Source: Zopfochytrium polystomum (taxonomy: Eukaryota > Chytridiomycota > Chytridiomycetes > Chytridiales > Chytridiaceae). From it: DNA of 28,948 bases. The stretch lies in contig JAIVFJ010000406.1 of assembly GCA_025765615.1 (NCBI GenBank), positions 17,501-46,448 on the forward strand. Direction: 5' to 3'. Below are positions 18,772 through 27,370 of the stretch, one piece after another. The first letter of the stretch is position 1. Every line of letters begins with the position of its first letter. Made by a program: the position numbers and the translations under genes. The notes beneath the pieces were generated by a model. The model searched no databases. It had not been told where the DNA came from and saw only the letters and a program-made list of their open reading frames with translations.

Positions 18772-19590
18772 ACGGCAACCGCCACCACCGCGGTCGTCGG
18801 GTCGGCTGGGCGTGCGCGCGGACCGGGCGCACATCCGATGACTCGCGAGCTCTTTGTGGCGATGATCGACGCAGCCGAGAGGACGATCGTCGACGAGTGG
18901 AAGCTTGATTGGGAGCGCGTGCAGCTCGTGAGCGGCGGCGCTGAGTGGGCAGGTATTTTTTCATACCGCGTGAACGAAAGCGAGCGGTGCGCAGCACATT
19001 TCACGCCTGACTTGCCGCCTTTTCACCTCTCTCCTTTCCCTCCCTCCCTTCCTCTTCCAGACCACGTCGCAGTCAGGACTCTTCAAAAAGCACCCGTCAA
19101 CCAAACTAACGCTCCACTTCCCGTGCAGGTTCCTCTCGCACGAACCGTCCCCCCGGTTCGAAGACACCGGCCTCGGCGGCTGGCGCCAGAACCCCGGTCG
19201 GTCCGCCAACACGTACCACGACAGCTTCTCCCGCGCCATCGGCGCCAGCTCGCTCTCTGAACTCGCGGCGGCGGTCGCTCACGAGCGAGTCATCGTCGGC
19301 ACGGAGCGCGGCGGGTTCCACTTCCGGAACACAAAGGTCGCTGCGCAGGCCTAGCGCATGATTGCGTTGGCACGTGGGGATCCGCGGCGCCCGAGTCGGG
19401 CGGCACGCTGGACACGTGGAGCAAGTGCAAGGGGGTGAAGGTTCATGTCGCGCTGGGCGGGTTGGGCGCGGTTCCGGCGGCGGTTGGAGGTGGTGGAGGT
19501 GGTGATGGGAGCGGGTTGGAGAAGCGAAAGAGGGATGGCGAAGGGGCGAACGGGAAAGAGGGAGGAGGTTCGAGAAAGAGGGCAAAGTAA
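18772..19590 (+). pseudogene. Rossmann-like nucleotide-binding protein, degraded
   Basis: Two exons (18772-18952 and 19061-19590) around a 108-bp GT-AG intron. The segment starts with AVVGSAGR, a Rossmann-type first strand and loop, then LVSGGAEWADHVAV across the intron, PSPRFEDTGLGGW, RSANTYHDSFSRAIG, FHFRNTKVA, TLDTWSKCKG, and a C-terminal basic KRKRD and SRKRAK (nuclear-signal-like). This resembles SLOG/DprA-like proteins found as conserved hypotheticals in fungi; the assignment is inference and the function unknown. Lesions: the codon where a start is expected is ACG (18772-18774), and the first in-frame ATG (18838) lies after the Rossmann loop; an apparent extra A at 19078; TAG at 19352-19354; and a second frame change near 19370-19374. 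Beyond the last lesion the frame runs 72 codons to TAA 19588-19590. Confidence 0.65.
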
Positions 19591-20223
19591 GCATTCGTCC
19601 GCACTGACCGTGCAACTTGTTACTGTATATGAAAGAAGTGAATTGATTGGTTTTTGAAAGGGTGACAGTTTAGCCACCTGACAAATTACATTGGCTTGGC
19701 GTGCGTCAGGATAAAACTTTGTGACGGGGGTCAGGGTAAGCGGCGACGAAAGGGAAGTCGACGCAAGCAGTGTGGTGGTGGAGTTTGTTTCTCGACTTCG
19801 TCGCACATCTCCCGTTTGCCGTTTTCTGATTTCAAGAGCGCAGAAAGAGGAGAACGCCCTCGGCCTCCTTCTGGTCCTCCTTCATCGCCGACGACTAGGC
19901 ACGCGGTTCCAAAAAGAAAATAACAGATGGACAGAGATGCAATAAATATTTATTATTAATATTGTTGACTGTAAATAATTTACACCGCACATGTTATCCT
20001 CGGCCTGCTGTGAAAATTTCCCGTTGCCTTTTCCAGGTTACATGTAACTAGGGGACCGACTGCCTGTTCGACTGACTGACTGACTGACTGTCCTGTGGCC
20101 CCCCCACGAAAACAGCCTGCTGTCTGTGTTCAATCTTCGCTGTCTTCGACCCACCGCCGCTTCGACAACTAAGCCAGCCAGCAGTTTGTGCAGTTGCTGG
20201 GAGACAGCCTCCGGTCTCTCGAG
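19591..20223. other. Intergenic region with polyadenylation signal and (CTGA)n
   Basis: No gene recognised. AATAAA lies at 19941-19946 followed by an A/T-rich stretch, about 350 bp after the pseudogene end. A short perfect tetranucleotide repeat (ACTG, five copies) is at 20071-20090. Confidence 0.5.
20071..20090. repeat. (ACTG)5 tandem repeat
   Basis: Five perfect tandem copies of a tetranucleotide upstream of the secreted-protein gene. Confidence 0.9.
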
Positions 20224-20231
20224 TATTTAAA
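20224..20231 (+). promoter_or_regulatory. TATA-like element of the secreted-protein gene
   Basis: TATTTAAA about 130 bp before ATG 20363. The CA microsatellite lies between it and the start codon. Confidence 0.5.
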
Positions 20232-20273
20232 CACTCCCCTACTCACTCTCCGTCGGCACGAACCTGCTCTCAA

Positions 20274-20335
20274 ACACACACACACACACAGACACACACA
20301 CACACACACTCACACACACACACACACACACACGC
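20274..20335. repeat. (CA)n microsatellite in the 5' leader
   Basis: Nearly pure CA tract with three single-base interruptions (GA, CT), located between the TATA-like element and ATG 20363, so probably transcribed as 5' UTR. Confidence 0.95.
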
Positions 20336-20362
20336 AAGTAAAACCGGAAAAAAAAAGCAGAT

Positions 20363-20809
20363 ATGATCCGAATCCCTCGCGTTCTCCTCCTCCTCACCGT
20401 CCTGACCGCCTTGCTGGTCGTTGCCCTCTCGGTCCCGACGGCCGCAGACATACGCAACCCGCTGGCTGCAAAGAACCGCAAGCTCACGTGCGGCCACGGC
20501 GGCCTTTTCAGCAAAAAGGAGGCCGAGGAAAAGGGCTATGAAAGAGTCTGCAAAGCAGGTGAGTCTCGACGCCTCCACCCACACACAAGATTCCTTCGCT
20601 ACGGAAAACCTCAACACTCTCCCCTCCCCCCCCCCCCCCCCCCCCCTCCCGTCTCTCGCTGAAAACATGCATAACATTCATTAGGTTGCTTTTGCGAGAA
20701 GACCGCGCAACGACATGGCGATCACTGGCAGGTTGCGTGCAAACCTCAAGTGTCGGTCGAGTGGCTGGACAAATGCAGAAGCTTCTGCCACTGCCACCAG
20801 AACTTCTAG
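20363..20809 (+). CDS. Small secreted cysteine-rich protein (106 aa, two exons)
   Basis: Exon 1 is 20363-20558 and exon 2 is 20685-20809 (TAG 20807-20809). The intron is GT-AG (GTGAGT ... CATTAG), 126 bp, phase 1; the total is a multiple of three. The N-terminus is a clear signal peptide (IPRVLLLLTVLTALLVVALS, cleavage probably near PTAA-D). The mature part is about 80 aa with eight cysteines: LTCGHG, RVCKAGCFC, WQVACKP, DKCRSFCHC. Even cysteine number and small size suggest a disulfide-stabilised extracellular protein. The family is not recognised; effector-like, antimicrobial or cell-wall roles are all possible. The ATG is the first after the TATA-like element. The intron contains a run of 21 C. 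The gene shows no damage. Confidence 0.75.
20626..20646. repeat. Poly-C run (21 nt) in intron
   Basis: A 21-nt homopolymer of C inside the intron of the secreted-protein gene. Its length is likely unstable or misread. Confidence 0.9.
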
Positions 20810-21118
20810 TTTTCCTTTTCTTTTTTTTTCTTTTTCGATCGCTCCCGATCATCTTGGGTAGTGTTTTAGTACATCATTGCTGGCTTCCTTCTTCTCCATT
20901 CATTTCCATTCTGTTGGTGCCAGCAAGTTTCGGCTTTTCAGGATGGGTCAAAGGAGTTGCAGCAAATATAAATTTACACCACGGCGATGTTTCAGGCAGC
21001 GGTCTCCTTTCTCTCTTCTTTGTTTGGTTCTTTCTTTTTTCCAATGGTTCATTGGTTCAATACGAGGAGAGGGGCAAAAAAAGAAAAAAAAAAAATCTCT
21101 CTTTGGTTGTCCAGAAAG
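20810..21118. other. Intergenic region, T-rich
   Basis: About 310 bp between the secreted-protein gene and HEM1. It has T-rich and A-rich runs and no supported gene. A long plus-strand frame that covers it is only open by chance and merges with HEM1 exon 1. Confidence 0.5.
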
Positions 21119-23400
21119 ATGGAAGCGCTCCTATCAAACGCGACTCGCGCCTGCCCCTTCTTGGCCCGATCGTCTCCAGCTTCGCTCCGTCAGATGTCCT
21201 CGGCGTCGTCCTCGTCGTCATCGTTCTGCCCTCACTCGATCGTTGTTGCCCCGACGACGACAACCACCACGATCGGATCCGGGTCAGCTCTGTTCCGCGC
21301 CGCCGTCGAGTGCCCCGTCATGGGCCGCGCCCTGGCCGTCCAGTCGATCCGGCTTGCCGCTTTTAGACCCGGCCGCAGCAACAGCACCAGTATAAGCGGC
21401 AGACCGAGCCGTCCGCGCTACATCTCGTCGTCCGCAAAGAACTGCATGGCATCTCCCGCCGCGGCGCCGGAAACGACCGCGTCCAACCGCCTTGGCGATC
21501 TTCCAGGGGAGACTCCCTCGAGCACCATGAAAAAGCCAGTCGCGAAGACGGCCCTTGCTGGGATCTCGCCTTCTCCTTCTGCGACCACCACTGGTGCGGC
21601 GAGTGAGTAGATTGGCGCGTGCGTACGTGCGTGCCTTCGTGCAGATCGTTTCCCACCAACTCTGCAGTCAGCAGATCGTTGATCGTCGCCCTGACGTGTC
21701 CCACCCAAAAATCTGAATGCCAACAAACCAAATCAATCCAAACCAACAAAAAAAAAAAAAACCTTGCACAGCTCGCGCTGCCGCCGCTGCCGCCGCTGCC
21801 GTCTCTGCCGAGCATTCCGCCGCCTCCCCCTTCGAGTACGAACGCTTTTTCGAGTACGAACTCAACAAGAAGCACCAGGATAAGTCCTACCGTTACTTCA
21901 ATAACATCAATCGTCTCGCTCAGCAGTTCCCACTCGCCCACACCGCCGTCGGCGAGCATGTCACTGTGTGGTGCTCGAACGACTACCTCGGCATGAGCAA
22001 GAATCCCACCGTGCTGGACACGATGAAGTAAGCCCAAAGCAGCCGCTTTCTTACCGGCCTTTGCTGACTCGCGTTTATTCAATTCACTCGTAATGCACAT
22101 GATACCCACCAAGACGAACCTTGAACAAGTACGGCGCTGGTGCTGGCGGTACCCGCAACATCGCCGGGAACGCCCAGCTGCACCTCTCACTGGAGCAGGA
22201 GCTGGCCTCCTTGCACAATAAGCCTGCAGCATTGGTTTTCTCGTCTTGTTTCGTTGCCAATGACGCGACCCTTTCCACCCTGGCGTCCAAGATGCCAGGA
22301 ACTGTGATTTTCTCCGACTCTTCCAACCATGCGTCCATGATTCAAGGAATGCGCAACTCACGTGCGAAAAAAGTAATTTTCCGTCACAATGACGTTAGGC
22401 ACTTGGAGTCTCTCCTGCAGCAGCACGACCTCTCTACTCCAAAGATTATTGCGTTCGAGTCGGTTTATTCGATGTGTGGCTCCATCGGACCCATTAAAGA
22501 GATTGCCGCTTTAGCCAAACAATATAATGCCCTAACGTTCCTCGACGAAGTACATGCTGTTGGCATGTACGGTAGGACCGGAGCTGGCGTCGCTGAGTAC
22601 ATAGCAGCCATGGATGACATGGACATCATCACCGGGACCTTGGGCAAGGCATTTGGCGTTGTCGGGGGGTATATCGGTGAGTGTGTCTCCCTCTTCCCAA
22701 ACTACCTCTGACTACTACCGACCACCAGCCGGGTCCGCTCGCCTTGTTGACTACATCCGATCGTATGCCCCCGGCTTCATCTTCACGACTTCTCTCCCTC
22801 CGGCCGTCGTTGCTGGCGCATTAGTCTCGATCCGACACCTTCGCAAGTCCGGTGTTGAGCGCGCTGGGCAACAAGCTCATACACGCCAGCTGAAAGCCAT
22901 CCTCGGCGACAAGGGCATTCCCGTTGTGCCGAACCCTTCCCACATCGTCCCCGTGCTTGTTGGAAACGCCGAAACGGCCAAGTCCGTTTCCGACGAGTTG
23001 CTTGCAAAGTACAAGATTTACGTGCAGTCGATTAATTTGTAAGGAGGCTCTCCACTTTCCATCCTATTTTTTCGCGCGCTCAATTTCATTTCATAACTGC
23101 AGCCCGACCGTCGCGCGCGGAGAGGAGCGTCTGCGTATCACCCCGACCCCTGGCCACACGGAAGCGCACATGGATCGCCTTGTGTCTGCCCTCACTACAA
23201 TCTGGAAGGAGCGCGGCCTCAAGACAGAGCATGACTGGGCGGCAGAGGGCGGACGAGCCGGAGTGGGTATCAGCAGGACTGTGCCCCAGCTCGTCACCGA
23301 CGCTGACGTCGAGGCCGACTTTGCGCGGGTGAGCACGGGGGAGCTCCCCCTCTTTTCGGAGCAAGGAACCCTCGGGCGTCTTGTCGATGTTCGCGCTTGA
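21119..23400 (+). CDS. HEM1: 5-aminolevulinate synthase, mitochondrial (five exons)
   Basis: Condenses glycine and succinyl-CoA to 5-aminolevulinate, the first step of heme synthesis, in the mitochondrial matrix with PLP. Exons: 21119-21602, 21772-22027, 22114-22676, 22729-23038, 23103-23400; 636 aa, no lesion. The first ~170 residues are Ser/Thr/Ala-rich and basic, fitting a mitochondrial presequence, with CP dipeptides at residues 12-13 (ACPFL), 36-37 and 64-65 (ECPVM); such heme-regulatory motifs let heme block import. The catalytic core shows [55 protein letters not shown] (Asp about 391), GTLGKAFG with the PLP lysine at about 425, [18 protein letters not shown] and RITPTPGHT. The introns are 52-169 bp. 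ATG 21119 is the first ATG in frame that gives the expected presequence start. Confidence 0.96.
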
Positions 23401-23783
23401 GCGAGGGAATTTAATGGAACCTTCAAAGAAAGGCACCATGCTTGTGATGGACAATTTTTTTTACTCCCTTTTCTTTCGACTTTTTTCTTGATGATGTTTC
23501 TGTTCAACCTTTCGGAATTTTCTTTTGCCTGCGTCTGCAACCTTTTTCTGGCCAACGACCCCATTGCATGACTGGCGCTTCTTCTGCTTATGTACTCTCT
23601 TTTTCAAGATGATGGAATCTCGCATCCCGTAACGTACGATGCGTGTAGAACAAACCTGTTTTTTTTTTTTTTTTTTTTGAAAACGAAGGCCTTTTTTTGG
23701 CAGGTAATGGCGAACTGCAGAAATGTAATCTCATGGCTCCTTAGGATTCTCCATCCATCACACTCTAGCTTTTTGTTGTTTTC
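23401..23783. other. Convergent intergenic region with poly-T run
   Basis: Region between the HEM1 stop (plus) and the end of the minus-strand gene. It holds shared 3' sequences and a 20-nt T run at 23659-23678. No gene seen. Confidence 0.6.
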
Positions 23784-25721
23784 TCAGCCTCGCATAACCA
23801 ACCGCAACTCCCTCGAGACTGAACGGCCCCATGCTCCCAGCCCGTTCACCCACGCTGGCGGCGTGACCTGCGAAGCGGTCACGATGTGATGATCTTCGCA
23901 GTTGCCCCAACTGGTGTCGCTCATTTCCTGGACTGCGACATCAAACCACCCAACCTGATTCCCTTTGCTGGTGCCGTTGGTAATACCTTCAAACGAGATT
24001 TCCTCCTCCCTCCACGTCGAATGAAACCACACAGCGCGCGCACGGGCCTCTTCTGCTTTTCCTGGCTGCGGTCTGCACTTGCGAGCATCGCCCTCGCCAC
24101 GCAGCCCTCCGCCCAGGAGCCCCACAAACACAACCCGCCCGCCGACCGTGATGTCGTCGTCGGCTTCCTTTTCTCTCCCCTCGCCCTTCGAACAGTCCTC
24201 CGCCGCCTGTTTCGACCACTCTCGGTCCGCCGCCAGTGCGTCAAGCATGCCTCCAACAACGCGCTGAGCGCCAGTGCCGCCGCGGCGCTCCCAGCACCGT
24301 CCCGCGGTGGCGTCTGGCCCACCGCCCGCCGCAAGCACGACGACGCGCGTTCCCTTCCTCAGTCGCGCGACGGCGTCGGCGACAAGGTGCCCAACGCGAC
24401 GCGCCGCCGCAGCAGCGGCAGCGGCTGCCGCCAGCGCGGCCTCGTCGTCGTCGTCCTCCGCTGCGCTCGCCCGCGGCGCGTTCGCGCTCTGGCGTCCCCG
24501 GTGGGGGTCGGCGGCGGCGGAGGCGGGGAGCGCCAGCGAGTACCACGCAGGGACTGTCGCTGCTTCGGTGGTGGAGAAGACGGCGTCGAGGAGCGACCGC
24601 CAGGCGCGGGGCGTCGCGCCGCAGGACGGGGAGGTGAGAGTGAGGAGGACGAGGTCGGGAGATGATGACGGGCCGCCCGGACTCTCTTTTTTGGGAAACT
24701 TTGTGGTCAGAAGGGCGCGGATGCTTGAATGCTTGTACCTAATACGAATCCGCGCAACGCGCCGCCGGGGAGCTCGTTCCACGCGCGAAACGATCGCACC
24801 GCGCTTCCCGCGGTCGCAAGGCGCGCGCGGATCGCGCTCCACCCCGCTCCAGGCCCAAACCGTGGGCCGACGGGTACCCTCCCCGTCGTCGCTGTCGCGA
24901 CCGTCGAGGTCGTCGTCGGCCCCGTCCCCCAAATCCCCGCCCGCTCCGTCTCCACGACCCCACAGCCACTCGCACCCCACCGCAACCACCCGCTCCACCA
25001 TCTCTCCGGCCTCGCGCATCCCGCCGTCCGCCGCCTGCGCCTCGCCGCCACCGCCCGCAACCACAGCCCCCGCCGCCGCCCACGCGACCCGCGCCGCGGT
25101 CCGCACCGCCAACGCCGCGACCGCCGCCGCGACCTCCACCCCGCTAGGGTTACCGCCGCCGCCGCCGCCGCCGGCATTCCCATCGCCGTCGCCGCCGCCG
25201 CCGCCGCGCATATCGTCCTCGCAGTGCACTCCCGTGTAGTCCGCGAGCGTCGGCAGCCCCCGCCACGCGAGCCTCGCGAATCCCGCGACGCGGCGCGCGC
25301 AGACGAGGCACAGCCGCTCGTCGCAGCGCACGCGGCGCGGCGGCGGCGGCGGGCGGCCGCGGTCCCCTGCGGCGGCTGCGGCCGGGGGGGCGAACTCGGT
25401 GTACGCGTCTGCGCGGGCGTAGTGCGGGCACCGCGGGGCGAGGAGGCAGGCGCGGACGGCGCGGTCGCAGGCAGGGTGCGGGCATCGCGGCGGCACGGCG
25501 GACGAGACGGCGGCGCGCGGGCCGCCGTGTTTGGGCTGCGGGTGCGGGGTGGGGAGGTGCTGGGCGCACCAGGAGCAGTGGGCGGCGGGGCGCGGCGGGG
25601 TAAGGGGGGCGGGTAACAACGCGCGCTGCGGCGGCGGTGAATGGGCACGGGGTGCGAGCGCAGACGGAGGATGGGCCGGGAGGGGTTCTGGCGCGGCTGG
25701 GAGGGACGCAGTCGCACCCAT
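23784..25721 (-). CDS. Cysteine-rich, N-myristoylation-like protein of unknown function (645 aa)
   Basis: A minus-strand frame from ATG 25721-25719 to a stop at 23784-23786. I do not recognise the family. The start MGATAS fits the N-myristoylation pattern (Gly2, Ser6), suggesting membrane attachment. Residues 49-141 have nine cysteines, including CSWC, CPHPAC, CDERLCLVC, and several His, which could be a zinc-binding fold. The middle is Gly/Asp-rich and disordered-looking. A folded-looking part follows: SSSPDLVLLTLTS, then GHLVADAVARLRKGTRVVVL, then GRVVFVGLLGG, and a Trp-containing C-terminus (VWFHSTWREEE, GWFDVAVQEMS). The DNA is very GC-rich, so plus-strand frames of up to 321 codons are also open, but only the minus frame stays open through the A/T-richer end near 23784-24000. 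The frame continues upstream of ATG 25721 without an ATG. Convergent with HEM1. Confidence 0.6.
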   Translation of the reverse strand: MGATASLPAAPEPLPAHPPSALAPRAHSPPPQRALLPAPLTPPRPAAHCSWCAQHLPTPHPQPKHGGPRAAVSSAVPPRCPHPACDRAVRACLLAPRCPHYARADAYTEFAPPAAAAAGDRGRPPPPPRRVRCDERLCLVCARRVAGFARLAWRGLPTLADYTGVHCEDDMRGGGGGDGDGNAGGGGGGGNPSGVEVAAAVAALAVRTAARVAWAAAGAVVAGGGGEAQAADGGMREAGEMVERVVAVGCEWLWGRGDGAGGDLGDGADDDLDGRDSDDGEGTRRPTVWAWSGVERDPRAPCDRGKRGAIVSRVERAPRRRVARIRIRYKHSSIRALLTTKFPKKESPGGPSSSPDLVLLTLTSPSCGATPRAWRSLLDAVFSTTEAATVPAWYSLALPASAAADPHRGRQSANAPRASAAEDDDDEAALAAAAAAAAAARRVGHLVADAVARLRKGTRVVVLAAGGGPDATAGRCWERRGGTGAQRVVGGMLDALAADREWSKQAAEDCSKGEGREKEADDDITVGGRVVFVGLLGGGLRGEGDARKCRPQPGKAEEARARAVWFHSTWREEEISFEGITNGTSKGNQVGWFDVAVQEMSDTSWGNCEDHHIVTASQVTPPAWVNGLGAWGRSVSRELRLVMRG

Positions 25722-25752
25722 GGATAGATGGATGGATGGATGGGTGGATGGA
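25719..25752. repeat. Short (GGAT)n tandem repeat at the gene start
   Basis: About eight imperfect GGAT units (with GATA and GGGT variants) directly 5' of the ATG of the minus-strand gene, reading ATCC on the coding strand. Confidence 0.85.
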
Positions 25753-25838
25753 GTCGATCGCGTTGTGTATTCCTGGTGTAAGCTTTGATTGGACAATTCT
25801 CTATTTCTTCGTTCGGACGCTCCAGAACTGAGCCCCAC

Positions 25839-27370
25839 TCCGTGCGGCGGCGTCGACTAAAGGTACTGAAGAATATGCGGAGTTGTTGAAGAGGCTAGCC
25901 CCGTCTCCCAGCCACAGACTCGGAAAGATTGCAACGATGGTGAATAGTTAAAACAGTTTGTATCGCAACTAGCCCGGCGGAGTGCTGAGGTGACCGATAT
26001 GCAGGTGTAGAAACGGCAATTAATGCGGGTTCACGCGGTAAGTAGGCAGCACATGCGGCATTGGATTGTTAAATTAAAAGAGACGATCGGCTCTGCCGAT
26101 TGTACATACAGCCACCATAAAACAACGAAACGAAGTTGCAATACGGTTTTCAATTCGTGTATCTTTGCACTGAGAAGATGCAGCTTCATCCCCTTCAACG
26201 ACAATCAGTGCGCTACAAAGCACTCCACAATAATTATAAGCAAGGCGTCCAAAGCATGAAAGAGTAAAAAAGGATTAAGTTCAGGGGACGCTTTACACAG
26301 TTTGAAACACGTCATCCAATCGTTTTTGACCGTGTCTTTTGTTTTTTTGTCCGAGAGCGAGCGAGGAGGGCAAATTATAATGATGAAAAAGAAAGAAACG
26401 AAAAAAACAGCCTCACTTCAATTATTAATAATTTCCACCGAGCAGATGCGCGCTTGCACGCTTGGATCCTGTTCTTTGGAGTTGCTTTCGTTCATTGGAA
26501 ACTGGAAGGGACTGCAATGATGATGTCCAACTTTCCGCTGACTTCAAGACCCCCCAAAAAAAAGAAGAGGAATATCCAACCCCCCCCCAGAGACTCTGCA
26601 AAAACACGGACGTTCGGGCAGCCCCCGCGCGTGCAATTACTCCATCACTTCGTCAGATGCCTGCACCGCCAACTGGCTAATCGAACGGTTTGATTGATCA
26701 CTTGCGATTCCCAGTACCTTCGATGGATAGACGGGAAGATAGATCTGCGATCTGCTGACTGCGACGAAAGGGCTGATGAAAATGGATGCGATCTGTGCGT
26801 TCACACGGCATTTTCAGGGCTGATTATTAAATTGTGTCGTTGCTGAGAAGGTGCCAAGGCCAATACGTAGAGCACTCCAGATTGGGTGAACGGAAGTCGT
26901 GTAGCTGGTTCTGCTCGAAGCTCGAGTGGTGTTTGAGGTTTCGAGGTTGACCGAAGGCTGAACTCTTCATGGCAAATGTTCAACAGTTCTTTGTCCATTC
27001 AAGCGCGTTTGGAAGGTACTCGCTCACGAGTCCACGCCGTTGTTGAAGAAGTGGGGTAGGTAGGATGCCTTAACATCAAAAAGTCGAAACGATGCCGCGG
27101 TCGAAATAAATGAACCAAAACAGAAAAAAAAAAAAAAAAAAAAACACAAGCGTCCCGCTTGTTCACCTCAACCTGAGGGGTTCTTGGATTCAAAAGTTGA
27201 AAACGAGATATTTTTCAGGGTGCGCAGCAAACGGCACCCGTCTTTAATTTCCACTCGGATGTTGGACGTTGAAGCAACTCTGCCAAACACTGTTGTTTAT
27301 AAATTACGGTAAAGGTTTCACCGCGCCCTCCAGAGACCGCCTTCCATGGGTCCAAAAAAAAAAACAACCC
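25839..27370. other. Gene-poor region of about 1.5 kb
   Basis: I see no supported gene. Composition is more A/T-rich than its neighbours. It holds a 21-nt A run (27124-27144) and a run of nine C near 26580. It covers the upstream side of the minus-strand 645-aa gene and the 3' side of the FTR1-like sequence. No tRNA or other RNA gene pattern was noted. Confidence 0.4.
27124..27144. repeat. Poly-A run (21 nt)
   Basis: A 21-nt homopolymer of A in the gene-poor region. No target-site duplication or adjoining open frame was seen that would mark it as a retroposed tail. Confidence 0.9.

Noticed and set aside
20686..21395. Plus-strand frames of 172-226 codons upstream of HEM1
   Set aside because: They start in exon 2 of the secreted-protein gene or the T-rich spacer and end in another frame of HEM1 exon 1; low-complexity and unsupported.
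21363..22361. Minus-strand frame of 332 codons across HEM1 exons and introns
   Set aside because: Runs opposite strongly supported HEM1 exons and through its introns; no domain.
24274..25616. Plus-strand frames of 321 and 295 codons
   Set aside because: They are shadows of the minus-strand 645-aa gene, Arg/Pro/Ala-rich, and overlap each other in different frames.
27124..27144. Poly-A tail of a retroelement
   Set aside because: No adjoining open frame, target-site duplication or element sequence could be seen.
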